From Flavobacterium sp. J27 (lineage in GTDB: Bacteria; Bacteroidota; Bacteroidia; Flavobacteriales; Flavobacteriaceae), in assembly GCF_004303025.1 (NCBI RefSeq), contig NZ_PJQW01000001.1, forward strand, positions 1-51,547: DNA of 51,547 nt. The letters run 5' to 3'. Below, in pieces: positions 35,467-44,096 of this stretch (within the stretch, counting starts at the first letter, position 1; each line of letters opens with the position of its first letter). A program made the position numbers and the translations under genes. The notes beneath the pieces were generated by a model. That model ran no database searches, had not been told where the DNA came from, and was given only the letters and a program-made list of their open reading frames with translations.

Positions 35467-36078
35467 ATGACATATTTTGGAACCAATTTAAAAAAAATAA
35501 GACAGATAAAAGGCTTAAGCCAACAAGCCTTTGCCGAACTTATTGATTTGAATAGAGGGGTGATAAGTTCTTATGAAGAAGGAAGGGCTGAACCCAAAAT
35601 AGAAACCTTGCTAAGAATTGCAAATTATTTTGGAATATCGACAGATGATATCATTTCAAAACCTTTAACCGTTAACCAGTTGGCTAATTTTACCTTAATA
35701 GAAGATAGTATTTCTTCCTTTCAAAATGATTCAGGCTTTGAAATTCAAGAACTTACTGAAAAAGGGGATACTAAAAATATAGAATTGCAAAAAATATTTG
35801 CAAATTTTGATTTTGTATTCTTTGTAAACGAAGATTTAGCTCGTAAAAGCCATTATTTAAATGCTACTGTTTTATTTTTAAAAGAAGTGATTCAAGCGGA
35901 AGAATCGCATAATGGCTTTTTACAATTTCCTAAAGGAAAAGCTGTTTTTTCTACTACATTTACTCCTACAGAAAAAAACTATGCTGTAATAGGTGTTTTG
36001 GGGAGTGCTTTTTTAGCAGAACAAAAATCATTAGTAAGTCGTATAGAATTATTGGAAAAAAAGGTGTTTGGCAATTAA
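35467..36078 (+). CDS. XRE-family transcriptional regulator
   Basis: A 203-residue protein. The N-terminal 65 residues are a Cro/C1-type helix-turn-helix: LKKIRQIKGLSQQAFAEL, then DLNRGVISSYEEGRAEPKIE and LLRIANYFGISTDDII. The remaining 130 residues form a sensor-like domain that ends in a short coil (LVSRIELLEKKVFG). ATG 35467 is used; the in-frame TTG at 35404 lies upstream of the promoter box. It is transcribed away from the PspA/flotillin module, with shared palindromes between them, so it probably controls that module and itself. Confidence 0.88.
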   Translation: MTYFGTNLKKIRQIKGLSQQAFAELIDLNRGVISSYEEGRAEPKIETLLRIANYFGISTDDIISKPLTVNQLANFTLIEDSISSFQNDSGFEIQELTEKGDTKNIELQKIFANFDFVFFVNEDLARKSHYLNATVLFLKEVIQAEESHNGFLQFPKGKAVFSTTFTPTEKNYAVIGVLGSAFLAEQKSLVSRIELLEKKVFGN

Positions 36079-36148
36079 AATGCTACATTCTATTTTCTTA
36101 AGTACGTTAACAAAAATCAAAAAAGAGACTTATATCTGTAGATTTTTT

Positions 36149-36156
36149 TAACTTTG
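36149..36156 (+). promoter_or_regulatory. -7 box of the dut operon
   Basis: TAACTTTG matches TAnnTTTG and lies 55 bp before the dut start. No TTG -33 element is obvious. It would drive the five-gene run from dut to the EnvC-like gene. Confidence 0.5.
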
Positions 36157-36211
36157 AGAACTAATTTTAAAATACAACTAAATTAGGCTTCTCAAATTTT
36201 AGAAATACAGT

Positions 36212-36646
36212 ATGAATATTAAAGTAATTAACCGCTCTCAACACGAATTACCATCTTACGAAACAATGACATCTGCAGGAATGGATTTAAGAGCTAATCT
36301 ATCTGAATCAATTGTTTTAAAACCACTAGAAAGAAGTATCGTAAAAACAGGATTGTTTATAGAATTACCAATTGGGTATGAGGCACAAGTGCGTCCTAGA
36401 AGTGGCTTGGCAGCAAAGAAGGGAATTACAGTCTTAAACTCGCCAGGAACTGTAGATGCAGATTACAGAGGTGAAATAGGTGTAATTTTAGTCAATTTAT
36501 CTAATGAAGAGTTTACTGTAGAAAATGGAGAAAGAATTGCTCAATTAATCATAGCTAAGCACGAAAGAGCCGAGTGGGTTGAAGTAGAAATATTAACTGA
36601 AACGGCCAGAGGTGAAGGAGGTTTCGGAAGTACTGGAGTAAAATAA
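36212..36646 (+). CDS. dut: dUTP diphosphatase
   Basis: A 144-residue trimeric dUTPase that hydrolyses dUTP to dUMP and pyrophosphate, keeping uracil out of DNA and supplying dTMP synthesis. All five family motifs are present in order: [34 protein letters not shown] with the catalytic Asp, ERIAQLI, and the Gly-rich C-terminal arm [10 protein letters not shown]. First gene of a run of five same-strand envelope-related genes with short gaps. Confidence 0.98.
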   Translation: MNIKVINRSQHELPSYETMTSAGMDLRANLSESIVLKPLERSIVKTGLFIELPIGYEAQVRPRSGLAAKKGITVLNSPGTVDADYRGEIGVILVNLSNEEFTVENGERIAQLIIAKHERAEWVEVEILTETARGEGGFGSTGVK

Positions 36647-36698
36647 GTTCAACGATTTGTAGTTTTTAATAACAAATCATAAAATACAAGATGAGAAT

Positions 36699-37709
36699 AT
36701 GAAAATAATAGTACCAATGGCCGGACGTGGTTCTCGTTTACGCCCACACACATTAACTGTTCCAAAACCATTAATACCTGTTGCAGGAAAACCAATTGTA
36801 CACCGATTGGTTGAAGATATAGCAAGAGTACTAAATCAAGATATTGAAGAAGTTGCGTTTATTATTCATGAGAGTTTTGGTACTCAAGTGGAAAAGGAAT
36901 TAATTGAGATTGCACAAAAATTAGGTGCTAAAGGAACCATATACTATCAAAATGAAGCTTTGGGAACAGGACATGCCATTATGTGTGCTAAAGATTCTTT
37001 GAGTGGTCCAGCAGTTATAGCATATGCAGACACACTTATTAGAGCCGATTTCGATTTGGATACAACTGCTGATAGTGTTATTTGGGTAAAACAAGTTGAC
37101 AAACCTGAAGCTTTTGGAGTGGTTAACTTGAATGAAAAAGGAGAAATTATTGAATTAGTCGAAAAACCAAAAGAATTTGTTTCTGATTTAGCTGTAATTG
37201 GAATTTATTATTTTAAAGACATTGGTATCTTAAAAAATGAATTGCAAACGGTATTAGATAACCACATAATTCATGGAGGAGAATATCAAATTAATGATGG
37301 TATTAAGCAAATGATGCAAAAAGGCATGAAATTTGTACCAGGTAAAGTAGAGGAATGGATGGATTGTGGAAATAAAGAGGTAACGGTAGAAACAAACGGT
37401 AGAATGTTGCATTTTTTACATCAAGATGGAGAAAGTTTGGTTTCCAATCAGATTAAATTAGAAAACAGTACCATTATTCCTCCTTGTTATATAGGTGAAG
37501 ATGTTGTTTTAATAAATGCACAAATTGGACCCAATGTTTCCATTGGTAAAGGCTGTCAAGTAACAAATTCCGCTATAAAGAATAGTTTGATTCAAAACCA
37601 TTCTCAAATAAAAAATGCCATTTTAGATAATGCTATGATTGGGAATCATGCGTCATTTGATGGTAATTTTAAAAGTATTAGTATTGGAGATTATTCCGTA
37701 TTAGAATAA
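36699..37709 (+). CDS. Sugar-phosphate nucleotidyltransferase
   Basis: A 336-residue nucleotide-sugar synthase. The N-terminal Rossmann-like domain has the nucleotidyltransferase signature PMAGRGSRLRPHTLTVPKPLIPVAGKP and a metal-binding Asp in VIAYADTLI. The C-terminal 90 residues are hexapeptide-like (IGEDVVLINAQIGPNVSIGKG), forming a left-handed beta-helix. The family includes glucose-1-phosphate thymidylyl- and mannose-1-phosphate guanylyltransferases; the exact sugar cannot be assigned. It probably feeds surface glycan synthesis. The TPR gene starts 8 bp after its stop. Confidence 0.92.
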   Translation: MKIIVPMAGRGSRLRPHTLTVPKPLIPVAGKPIVHRLVEDIARVLNQDIEEVAFIIHESFGTQVEKELIEIAQKLGAKGTIYYQNEALGTGHAIMCAKDSLSGPAVIAYADTLIRADFDLDTTADSVIWVKQVDKPEAFGVVNLNEKGEIIELVEKPKEFVSDLAVIGIYYFKDIGILKNELQTVLDNHIIHGGEYQINDGIKQMMQKGMKFVPGKVEEWMDCGNKEVTVETNGRMLHFLHQDGESLVSNQIKLENSTIIPPCYIGEDVVLINAQIGPNVSIGKGCQVTNSAIKNSLIQNHSQIKNAILDNAMIGNHASFDGNFKSISIGDYSVLE

Positions 37710-37717
37710 ACAAGTAT

Positions 37718-39070
37718 ATGAGTAAATTAAAAAAACAGTTTTTTTGTATTATATGGCTACTATTAAGTAGTTATGCCTTTTTATTTGCTCAAGAAAATCC
37801 AGAAGATATTGCTTTAGCAGATGATAAAATTGAAAGTGATTTCTATGAAAGTTTGAAACAAAGAGCGATTGAAAATTATGATAAAGCTATTATAGCGATT
37901 GAAAAATGCATTTCAATAGACCCTGCTAATCCGGTTTTTTATCATGAGTTAGGGAAAAATTATTTAAACTTGAAGCAATATCCTCAAGCAGAAAAAGCGT
38001 TCCAAAAAGCGGTTGATTTAAATCCAAATGAAAGATGGTATTGGAATGGTTTATATGATGTATATTATCAATCGAAAGACTATCAAAAGTCGATACCCAT
38101 TGTCCAAAAGTTAATTGAATTTGATACCAATATGAGGGAAGATTTAATTTCTTTGTATATGTATACCAATCAAAGAGATAAGGCATTAGAGCAGTTAAAA
38201 CAAATGGAGAAGGAAATGGTTTTGAGCAAAACGATGGAGTTTTATAAGTTGAAAATTCAAGAATCGAATTCTTTTGCAAAACCAGAGAAAAATGAACTAG
38301 AAAGAGCCATAAAAAACAATCCAAAAGAAGAACAGAATTACATCGATTTAATGCTTTTGTATTCAGAGAGTAATCAAGAAGAAAAAGCATTTGAAGTAGC
38401 AAAAAAATTAGCAGAAGCGATTCCAAATTCAGATTGGGCTCACATTAGTTTGTTTAAATTTTATTTAGTTGAAAACAAGGGAGCTGAAGCTTCAAAAGCG
38501 TTACTCAATGCCTTAAAAAATGAAAAGATAGACATGAAAATTAAGCAAAGAATGCTTAATGAGTTTCTTTTGTTTGTAGTTAAAACGAATACTTACGAAC
38601 CTGAATTAATGCAAGCAGTAGACTATGTTTCATCAGATACATCAATTAATTCTCCTTTAGAAATTGGTAAATTTTATTTTAATAAACAATTGTTTGCCAA
38701 GGCGATACCATATTTAGAGAAAGGTTTGAAAAGAGATCCTGAAAATTTAAATACTGTTATGTTATTGATTAAATGTTATGAAAGTACCCAAAACTTTGAA
38801 GCAATAGCAAGACTTACAGAAGATTATATCGATTTGTTTCCTTCTCAGGCTAATTTGTATTATTATGCAGGAGTGTCTAATGTAAAAATTGCCAATTTTA
38901 AAAAAGCTAAAGGCTATTTAGAAAATGGGTTAGAATTTTTAGTAGAAGACCATGAATTAGAATCGCAATTCTATATTCAATTAGCGGAGGTATATAAAAA
39001 TCTCGGAGATCAAAAGAAAGAAGAATTATATTTATTAAAAGCTAAAGAAATAGCTAAAAAAAGAAACTAA
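37718..39070 (+). CDS. Exported tetratricopeptide-repeat protein
   Basis: A 450-residue protein with a signal peptide (FFCIIWLLLSSYAFLFAQ) and around ten TPR-like helix pairs, for example NPVFYHELGKNYLNLKQYPQAEKAFQKAVDLNPNE near the start and NLNTVMLLIKCYESTQNFEAIARLTEDYI near the end. TPR superhelices are scaffolds; a periplasmic or outer-membrane assembly role is likely. The stop overlaps the start of the next gene (TAATG at 39068-39072), so translation is coupled with the DUF4292 lipoprotein. Confidence 0.9.
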   Translation: MSKLKKQFFCIIWLLLSSYAFLFAQENPEDIALADDKIESDFYESLKQRAIENYDKAIIAIEKCISIDPANPVFYHELGKNYLNLKQYPQAEKAFQKAVDLNPNERWYWNGLYDVYYQSKDYQKSIPIVQKLIEFDTNMREDLISLYMYTNQRDKALEQLKQMEKEMVLSKTMEFYKLKIQESNSFAKPEKNELERAIKNNPKEEQNYIDLMLLYSESNQEEKAFEVAKKLAEAIPNSDWAHISLFKFYLVENKGAEASKALLNALKNEKIDMKIKQRMLNEFLLFVVKTNTYEPELMQAVDYVSSDTSINSPLEIGKFYFNKQLFAKAIPYLEKGLKRDPENLNTVMLLIKCYESTQNFEAIARLTEDYIDLFPSQANLYYYAGVSNVKIANFKKAKGYLENGLEFLVEDHELESQFYIQLAEVYKNLGDQKKEELYLLKAKEIAKKRN

Positions 39071-39843
39071 TGAGAAAGCTTTTCATCCTATTGTTTGTTG
39101 CTGCATTTCTTTTTTCTTGTAAAAGTAAAAAAACGGTGGTAGATGGTGTTGCAATAAAAGAAGTGTCAAGTGTAAAAATTATACAAGGACATTATAAAAA
39201 CAGTCCTGATTTTAAAACGATTGCTATACGTGCCAATGCAAAATATAAAGACAATCATCAATCGCATTCAGTGAATGCTGATATTCGTATTAAGAAAGAT
39301 GAAATGATTTGGATTAATGTAAAAATGCTAGGTTTTCCGTTAGCGAAAGTTTTAATCACACCAGAAAAAGTAAGTTATTATGAAAAAATAAACAATACCT
39401 ATTTTGAAGGAGATTTTAGTATGCTAAGTAATTGGCTTGGAACCGATTTAGATTATACTAAAGTGCAAAATTTGCTTTTAGGATACGCGGTAGACGATTT
39501 AAAGAAAGGGAAATATGAAAATAGTATTGAGGAAAATTGGTACAAACTAACCGAAAAAGAAAAGAAAACTGCTACCGTAGCTAAAGAGTTTTATTTTGAA
39601 TCGGCTAACTTTTTATTGAAAAGGGAAAACATAAGTCAGCCTACCGAGAATAGAAAACTCGAAATACAATATCCGTCATATCAAAATGAAATGGCGATTT
39701 TTTTACCTAATGAAATCCAAATAAAAGCAACTCAAAAAGAAGAAGTTACCATTTCATTATTCTATAAAAGTATTACTTTTAATGAAGATTTGAATTTTTC
39801 TTTTTCCATACCTGAAGGCTATGACAGAGTAAGTGTAGATTAA
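39070..39843 (+). CDS. DUF4292 outer-membrane lipoprotein
   Basis: A 257-residue lipoprotein. Signal and lipobox MRKLFILLFVAAFLFSCKSKK give a lipidated Cys. The mature part is beta-rich with an N-terminal motif KTIAIRANAKYKDNHQSHSVNADIRIKKDEMIWINVKMLGFPLAKVLITPEKV, the pattern of the DUF4292 family, which has a LolA/LolB-like half-barrel shape. That suggests handling of lipids or lipoproteins in the periplasm, but no function is proven. Its conserved place between a TPR protein and an EnvC-like protein links it to envelope construction. Confidence 0.88.
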   Translation: MRKLFILLFVAAFLFSCKSKKTVVDGVAIKEVSSVKIIQGHYKNSPDFKTIAIRANAKYKDNHQSHSVNADIRIKKDEMIWINVKMLGFPLAKVLITPEKVSYYEKINNTYFEGDFSMLSNWLGTDLDYTKVQNLLLGYAVDDLKKGKYENSIEENWYKLTEKEKKTATVAKEFYFESANFLLKRENISQPTENRKLEIQYPSYQNEMAIFLPNEIQIKATQKEEVTISLFYKSITFNEDLNFSFSIPEGYDRVSVD

Positions 39844-39845
39844 TC

Positions 39846-39853
39846 TACTTTTG
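39846..39853 (+). promoter_or_regulatory. -7 box in front of the EnvC-like gene
   Basis: TACTTTTG matches TAnnTTTG and lies 3 bp after the stop of the DUF4292 gene. The in-frame TTG at 39851 is the end of this box, so ATG 39890 is the likely translation start. Confidence 0.5.
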
Positions 39854-39889
39854 AATAAAAAACAAATTATCTTTGTAAAAACAAATACA

Positions 39890-41116
39890 ATGAATCGATT
39901 ATTTAATGTAGTATTCTTTTTTTTAATTTCTTTTACTGCTTTTGCGCAATTATCTGAACAACAAAAGTTAGAGCAACGCAAAGAAGAGATTAATAAAGAA
40001 ATTGCTGCTTTTAAAGCATTATTAAAGGTTGAAAATACCAAAGAAAAATCGGTTTTGCATCAAATCGCTGAACAAAGAGCTAGAATTCGTTTAAGTGAGC
40101 AGTTAATTAGTACTACAGCAAGACAAATGCGTTTGCTGGATGATGATATTTATCTAAAACAATTAGAAATAAACAAATTAAATAGAGAATTAAAGATTCT
40201 AAAAGAAGATTATGCAAAAATGATTGTCAAATCATATAAAAGCAGAAACGATCAAAGTAGAATTATGTTTGTTCTTTCTTCCAAAAACTTTTTGCAAGCT
40301 TATAAAAGAATTCAGTATATGAAGCAATATGCTAGTTTTAGAAAAATGCAAGGAGAAGAAATTGTTGAAAAACAAGAGAAATTAGTAGAAACTAAAAAGA
40401 AGCAAGAAGCTAGTAAAAGGGAAAAGCAAAAAGCTTTAGCACAAAATTTAGCCGAAAAGAAAGAATTGGAAAGTCAGAAAGTGGAACAGGAAAAATTAGC
40501 TAAAGAACTACAGAAAAACAAGAAGAAGTATACAGCTGAAATTGATAAAAAGGAAAAGGAACGAAAAGAAATAGATAGGAAAATTAAAAAATTAATTGCC
40601 GATGCAATTGCTGCTGCCAATAAGAAGAATGAAAAGAAAACCGGAGTTAAATCTTCAGGATCTTCTTCAAAATTTGATTTAACACCAGAAGGGAAAATTG
40701 TATCTGATAATTTTAAATCAAATAAAGGAAAATTACCTTGGCCAGTAGATAAAGGATATGTACAATTAAAATATGGAAATTATCAAGATCCTATTCATAA
40801 AAACGTAACACATTTAAATAGCGGAATTGAAATAGCGGCATTGCCAGGTACTTCAGCTAGAGCGGTTTTTGATGGGGAAGTTTTACAAGTTCAAAAAATT
40901 AATGGTGATAAAAAAGCAGTGTTTGTGAGACATGGAGATTTCATTACAGTATATTTAAATTTAGAAACAGTTTCAGTGTCTGTTGGAGATAAAATTTCTG
41001 TAAAACAAAATCTTGGAAAAATCATCACTGATCCGTCAGGAAAAGCCATTTTAAAGTTCATGGTGTATCAAAATGCCAATACATTAAATCCTGAACAATG
41101 GTTGTCTAACAAATAA
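39890..41116 (+). CDS. EnvC-like murein hydrolase activator (degenerate LytM/M23 domain)
   Basis: A 408-residue periplasmic protein. Signal peptide (MNRLFNVVFFFLISFTAFAQ); then a long coiled coil (about residues 20-250); then a Lys/Ser linker; and a C-terminal LytM domain with HLNSGIEIAALPGTSARAVFDGEV and VRHGDFITVYLNL. Active M23 enzymes have H-x-G-x-D and H-x-H zinc ligands; here the equivalents read N-S-G-I-E-I and V-Y-L-N, so zinc binding is probably lost. EnvC-type proteins of this kind activate amidases at division. Its position after dut, nucleotidyltransferase and DUF4292 is in keeping with an envelope role. Confidence 0.92.
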   Translation: MNRLFNVVFFFLISFTAFAQLSEQQKLEQRKEEINKEIAAFKALLKVENTKEKSVLHQIAEQRARIRLSEQLISTTARQMRLLDDDIYLKQLEINKLNRELKILKEDYAKMIVKSYKSRNDQSRIMFVLSSKNFLQAYKRIQYMKQYASFRKMQGEEIVEKQEKLVETKKKQEASKREKQKALAQNLAEKKELESQKVEQEKLAKELQKNKKKYTAEIDKKEKERKEIDRKIKKLIADAIAAANKKNEKKTGVKSSGSSSKFDLTPEGKIVSDNFKSNKGKLPWPVDKGYVQLKYGNYQDPIHKNVTHLNSGIEIAALPGTSARAVFDGEVLQVQKINGDKKAVFVRHGDFITVYLNLETVSVSVGDKISVKQNLGKIITDPSGKAILKFMVYQNANTLNPEQWLSNK

Positions 41117-41188
41117 AGATAATACTTTAACAAAAAAGGCAGAAATCTTATATCCAAGTTAACAAAATATGGTCGTATGTTTGTACTG

Positions 41189-41256
41189 GTTAATAGCAGT
41201 AATTTTTTCTACTCGAGAAAAAGTTTGAACCGAAGCCTTAAGGCTTCGGTTTTTTT
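41189..41256 (+). ncRNA. Candidate small RNA, copy 1
   Basis: Predicted from -7 box TATGTTTG (41176-41183). The transcript would begin near GTTAATAGCAGTAA (41189), form hairpin TTTTTCT-ACTCG-AGAAAAA (41204-41222), and end in a perfect terminator ACCGAAGCC/GGCTTCGGT (41229-41250) with seven T. It has no start codon with a meaningful ORF. Two upstream TTAACA boxes lie at 41127 and 41159. Confidence 0.7.
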
Positions 41257-41353
41257 ATTTTATATATTGTTTTATGATATCTAAAAAAACTTTAACAAAA
41301 AAGGTAGAAATCTTATATCCAAGTTAACAAAATATGGTCGTATGTTTGTATTG

Positions 41354-41420
41354 GTTAATAGCAGTAATTTTTTCTACTCGAGAAAAAGTTTGAACCGAAG
41401 CCTTAAGGCTTCGGTTTTTT
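41354..41420 (+). ncRNA. Candidate small RNA, copy 2
   Basis: Box TATGTTTG at 41341-41348, with TTAACA at 41292 and 41324. The transcript starts near 41354 with the same 5' tag and hairpin as copy 1 and the same ACCGAAGCC/GGCTTCGGT terminator (41394-41420). It differs from copy 1 by only single bases, which suggests recent duplication. Confidence 0.7.
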
Positions 41421-41507
41421 ATTTATAGTAAAGATCAAGTAAACTTTAACAAAAAAGGCAGAAATCTTATATCCAAGTTAACAAAATACGGTCGTATGTT
41501 TGTACTG

Positions 41508-41576
41508 GTTAATAGCAGTAATTTTTTCTACTCGAGAAAAAGTTTAAAACCCGAAGGTCTCTCTTCGGGTTTTTTT
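41508..41576 (+). ncRNA. Candidate small RNA, copy 3
   Basis: Box TATGTTTG at 41495-41502, with TTAACA at 41446 and 41478. The 5' tag and internal hairpin match copies 1 and 2, but the terminator is different (AACCCGAAG 41548-41556 with CTTCGGGTT 41563-41571). Readthrough of it would enter the M48 peptidase gene at 41606. Confidence 0.7.
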
Positions 41577-41605
41577 ATTAGATTAGCTTTTTAAAAAACT
41601 CGTTT

Positions 41606-43690
41606 ATGAATGCCTCAATTGTAACCCCAAAACCAGTTAATCCGCCTAAGGAGCTAACAAAATTATCTCAAGCGTATATTGTTAAAGCTACAATAGCAAT
41701 ACTATCTATTCTATTGTTTTTTGTTTTATACACTTCGTTAATAATCGCTTTATTCTATTTAGTATATGTAGCGATTACCTATGAAGTAGGAAGTATCAAT
41801 AAATTAACCATATTAATAAAATTAGGAGCAATTGCTGGATCGGTTATGTTAGCACTGTTTACGTTGAAATTTATTTTTAAGTTAAAAAATCATAAACCAG
41901 ATAATCGAATTAAATTAGATAAAAAAGAAAATGAAGAACTGTTTTCTTTTATAGACGATATTTGTAAGAGCACTGGAGCTCCAAAGCCCAAAAATATTTA
42001 TGTGGATCCAGATGTAAATGCTTATGTTTCGTATACTAATGTTTGGTTGAGTTTATTTCTTCCTACGAAAAAAGAACTTACTATTGGTTTAGGTTTGGTT
42101 AGCAGTTTGAATTTAAGTGAATTTAAAGCAGTTGTAGCTCATGAATTTGGACATTTTGCGCAAAGAAGTATGAAAATAGGCAGTTATATTCATAGTGCAA
42201 ACACTATTATACATGGGATGATTTTTAGTAGAGACAAATGGGATGAAATATTAGAACAATGGAGAGGTTCAGATATTCGTCTTTCTTTTGCCGCTTGGAT
42301 AATCACACCGGTTATTTGGGTTATTAGGCAGTTATTAATGCTTTTTTACATGTTATTAAATAGAATGCATTCTTTACTTTCTCAAGAAATGGAATTCAAT
42401 GCAGACAAAGTGGCTGTTAAAGTGGCAGGAAGTGATGCCATTGTTTCTGCTTTATGGAGATTAGAACACGGGTTTACCAATTGGAACACGATTGTGAGTA
42501 ATGCCTTTCATGCTTCAAAAAAAGAGGTATATTCAAAAAATTTATATCATCATAAAGGAATTGCTTTAGAAAAGCAAAAGGAAAATTTTACTACTATTTT
42601 AAATGATTTACCTGTAGATCATAATGGTTCAAAAGTTTTCTTTTCTATTTCTGAAAATGCTAAAGTAAGTATGTATGCCAGTCACCCACCAAATGCATTA
42701 AGGGAAAAAAGTGCAAAATCTCCCTTTTTAGGATGTGAAATAGATACGAGAAGTCCGTGGATATTGTTTTCTAATAAACTTTTGCTTCAAGAAAAGTTAA
42801 CTCAGTTAGTTTACGAAAAATACTTGCAAAAAAAACCAACGCAATTTGTAGAAGAAATAGACTTTCAGCAATTTATTGAAGCGGAATCAGTAGAGAATTC
42901 ATTATTTGAAGAATATGAGAACACTTTTCAAAATAGATTTATTACAATACCATCTATTGCAAAAATCGACTTATTAGATACAATTTCTACATCTTTAGAC
43001 GATTTAAAAAAAGAAGTAGCAATTTTGATGCTTCCTGTAAAAGACATTGAAAACCTTTTGCAAAAAGCAAATGAAATAGCTTCAGGAACAACTAAAGAGA
43101 AGAAGCTAGTGTATAAAGACAAAGTATATACTAAAAAAGACATTCAAATTGTATACGATATTTTAATCGCAGATAGAGAAGCTTTATTTTTCTCTTCTTT
43201 TACAGCATGGGATGAGAAATTTATTGGTTATTTTTATCAATTAGCCAAACAGAAGCAGCAATCTGAAGTATTAATTAAGCGTTATGAACAACATCAAAAA
43301 ATAATTGCATTATTTCAATTTTTATTAGCTTCCAAAAATGAGATGCTTACTAAAATTAGTCAGTTACAAAGTATAGGAGAAGTAACGCAAACTATGGTAG
43401 ATAATTTAGCCAATGATATAAAAGATAAAGTAAAGCATATCAACGCAGAACTAATGCAGTTTTACACTATAGATTTTATTCCATTACCTAATATTGAAAC
43501 GGTTGCTGAATTAAAAAATGCGTTATTTGATGGGGGACAACTAATAGAAGAAAAAGGTAGAATTTTTGAAAACAATGGAATCAACCGAATTATAACAGCG
43601 ATAGACAATGGTATTGTAAGTTGTAATCGTATTGAAAATAAAAGTTTGGAGCAAATTCTAAAAACACACAAAGAACTACTGCAGAATTAA
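41606..43690 (+). CDS. M48-family membrane metallopeptidase
   Basis: A 694-residue protein. Membrane helices lie near the N-terminus (about residues 28-60 and 74-92) and around 225-255. The zinc-binding HEFGH is in VVAHEFGHFAQRSMKIG, and the third ligand Glu is in QEMEFNADKVAVK, the HtpX/Ste24 pattern. About 400 residues of helical C-terminal domain follow, much longer than HtpX. M48 enzymes cut misfolded membrane proteins or peptides near the bilayer. No promoter box is visible in the 29 bp upstream, so it may depend on readthrough of the sRNA terminator. The stop overlaps the start of the fourth repeat unit. Confidence 0.92.
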   Translation: MNASIVTPKPVNPPKELTKLSQAYIVKATIAILSILLFFVLYTSLIIALFYLVYVAITYEVGSINKLTILIKLGAIAGSVMLALFTLKFIFKLKNHKPDNRIKLDKKENEELFSFIDDICKSTGAPKPKNIYVDPDVNAYVSYTNVWLSLFLPTKKELTIGLGLVSSLNLSEFKAVVAHEFGHFAQRSMKIGSYIHSANTIIHGMIFSRDKWDEILEQWRGSDIRLSFAAWIITPVIWVIRQLLMLFYMLLNRMHSLLSQEMEFNADKVAVKVAGSDAIVSALWRLEHGFTNWNTIVSNAFHASKKEVYSKNLYHHKGIALEKQKENFTTILNDLPVDHNGSKVFFSISENAKVSMYASHPPNALREKSAKSPFLGCEIDTRSPWILFSNKLLLQEKLTQLVYEKYLQKKPTQFVEEIDFQQFIEAESVENSLFEEYENTFQNRFITIPSIAKIDLLDTISTSLDDLKKEVAILMLPVKDIENLLQKANEIASGTTKEKKLVYKDKVYTKKDIQIVYDILIADREALFFSSFTAWDEKFIGYFYQLAKQKQQSEVLIKRYEQHQKIIALFQFLLASKNEMLTKISQLQSIGEVTQTMVDNLANDIKDKVKHINAELMQFYTIDFIPLPNIETVAELKNALFDGGQLIEEKGRIFENNGINRIITAIDNGIVSCNRIENKSLEQILKTHKELLQN

Positions 43691-43748
43691 CAAGAAAGGC
43701 AGAAATCTTGTATCCAACTTAACAAAGAGTAGCTGTATATTTGTATCA

Positions 43749-43829
43749 GTTAATAGCAGTAAATTTTTCCAAATTAAGGAAAGGGTAAAAATTTTGAAGG
43801 CCGAATTTCTCATTTTTCGGCCTTTTTTT
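43749..43829 (+). ncRNA. Candidate small RNA, copy 4
   Basis: Box TATATTTG at 43736-43743, with TTAACA at 43687 (overlapping the M48 stop codon) and 43719. The core starts GTTAATAGCAGTAA. The internal hairpin is TTTCC-AAATTAA-GGAAA, replacing TTTTTCT/AGAAAAA of copy 1. The terminator is AAGGCCGAA (43797-43805) with TTCGGCCTT (43816-43824). Confidence 0.68.
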
Positions 43830-43916
43830 ATGCTCAAAAATGAAATAGTAACTTTAACAAGAAAGGCAGAAATCTTATATCCAACTTAACAAACAGTAGC
43901 CGTATCTTTGGTGTTA

Positions 43917-43994
43917 GTTAATAGCAGTAAATTTCCAAATTAAGGGAAAGGGTAAAAATTAAAAGGTCGGTTTATCTCATTCCGGCCTTTTTTT
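43917..43994 (+). ncRNA. Candidate small RNA, copy 5
   Basis: Box TATCTTTG at 43903-43910, with TTAACA at 43854 and 43886. The core starts AGTTAATAGCAGTAA, with hairpin TTTCC/GGAAA around 43932-43949. The terminator is AAGGTCGG/CCGGCCTT (43963-43988) with one G-T pair, then a T run. Confidence 0.68.
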
Positions 43995-44096
43995 ATTAAA
44001 AGAATCTTAATAAAAGTTAAAGAATAGACTAACTTTAACAAAAACGGCAGAAAAGTTGTAACCAACTTAACAAGTTAAGGTCGTATCTTTGAATTG

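Larger units (their letters stand above)
41124..41576 (+). repeat. Tandem array of three candidate sRNA gene units
   Basis: Units at 41124-41256, 41289-41420 and 41443-41576 are almost identical. Each has TTAACA, a second TTAACA exactly 32 bp on, a TATGTTTG box 17 bp after that, a transcribed core, and a terminator. The units fill the whole 489-bp gap between the EnvC-like gene and the M48 peptidase gene, leaving no room for another ORF. The third unit ends 29 bp before the M48 start codon. Confidence 0.85.

Noticed and set aside
37926..38426. 166-codon minus-strand ORF inside the TPR gene
   Set aside because: Antisense to a clear TPR protein; its Leu/Phe-rich composition follows from the opposite strand's Lys/Glu codons.
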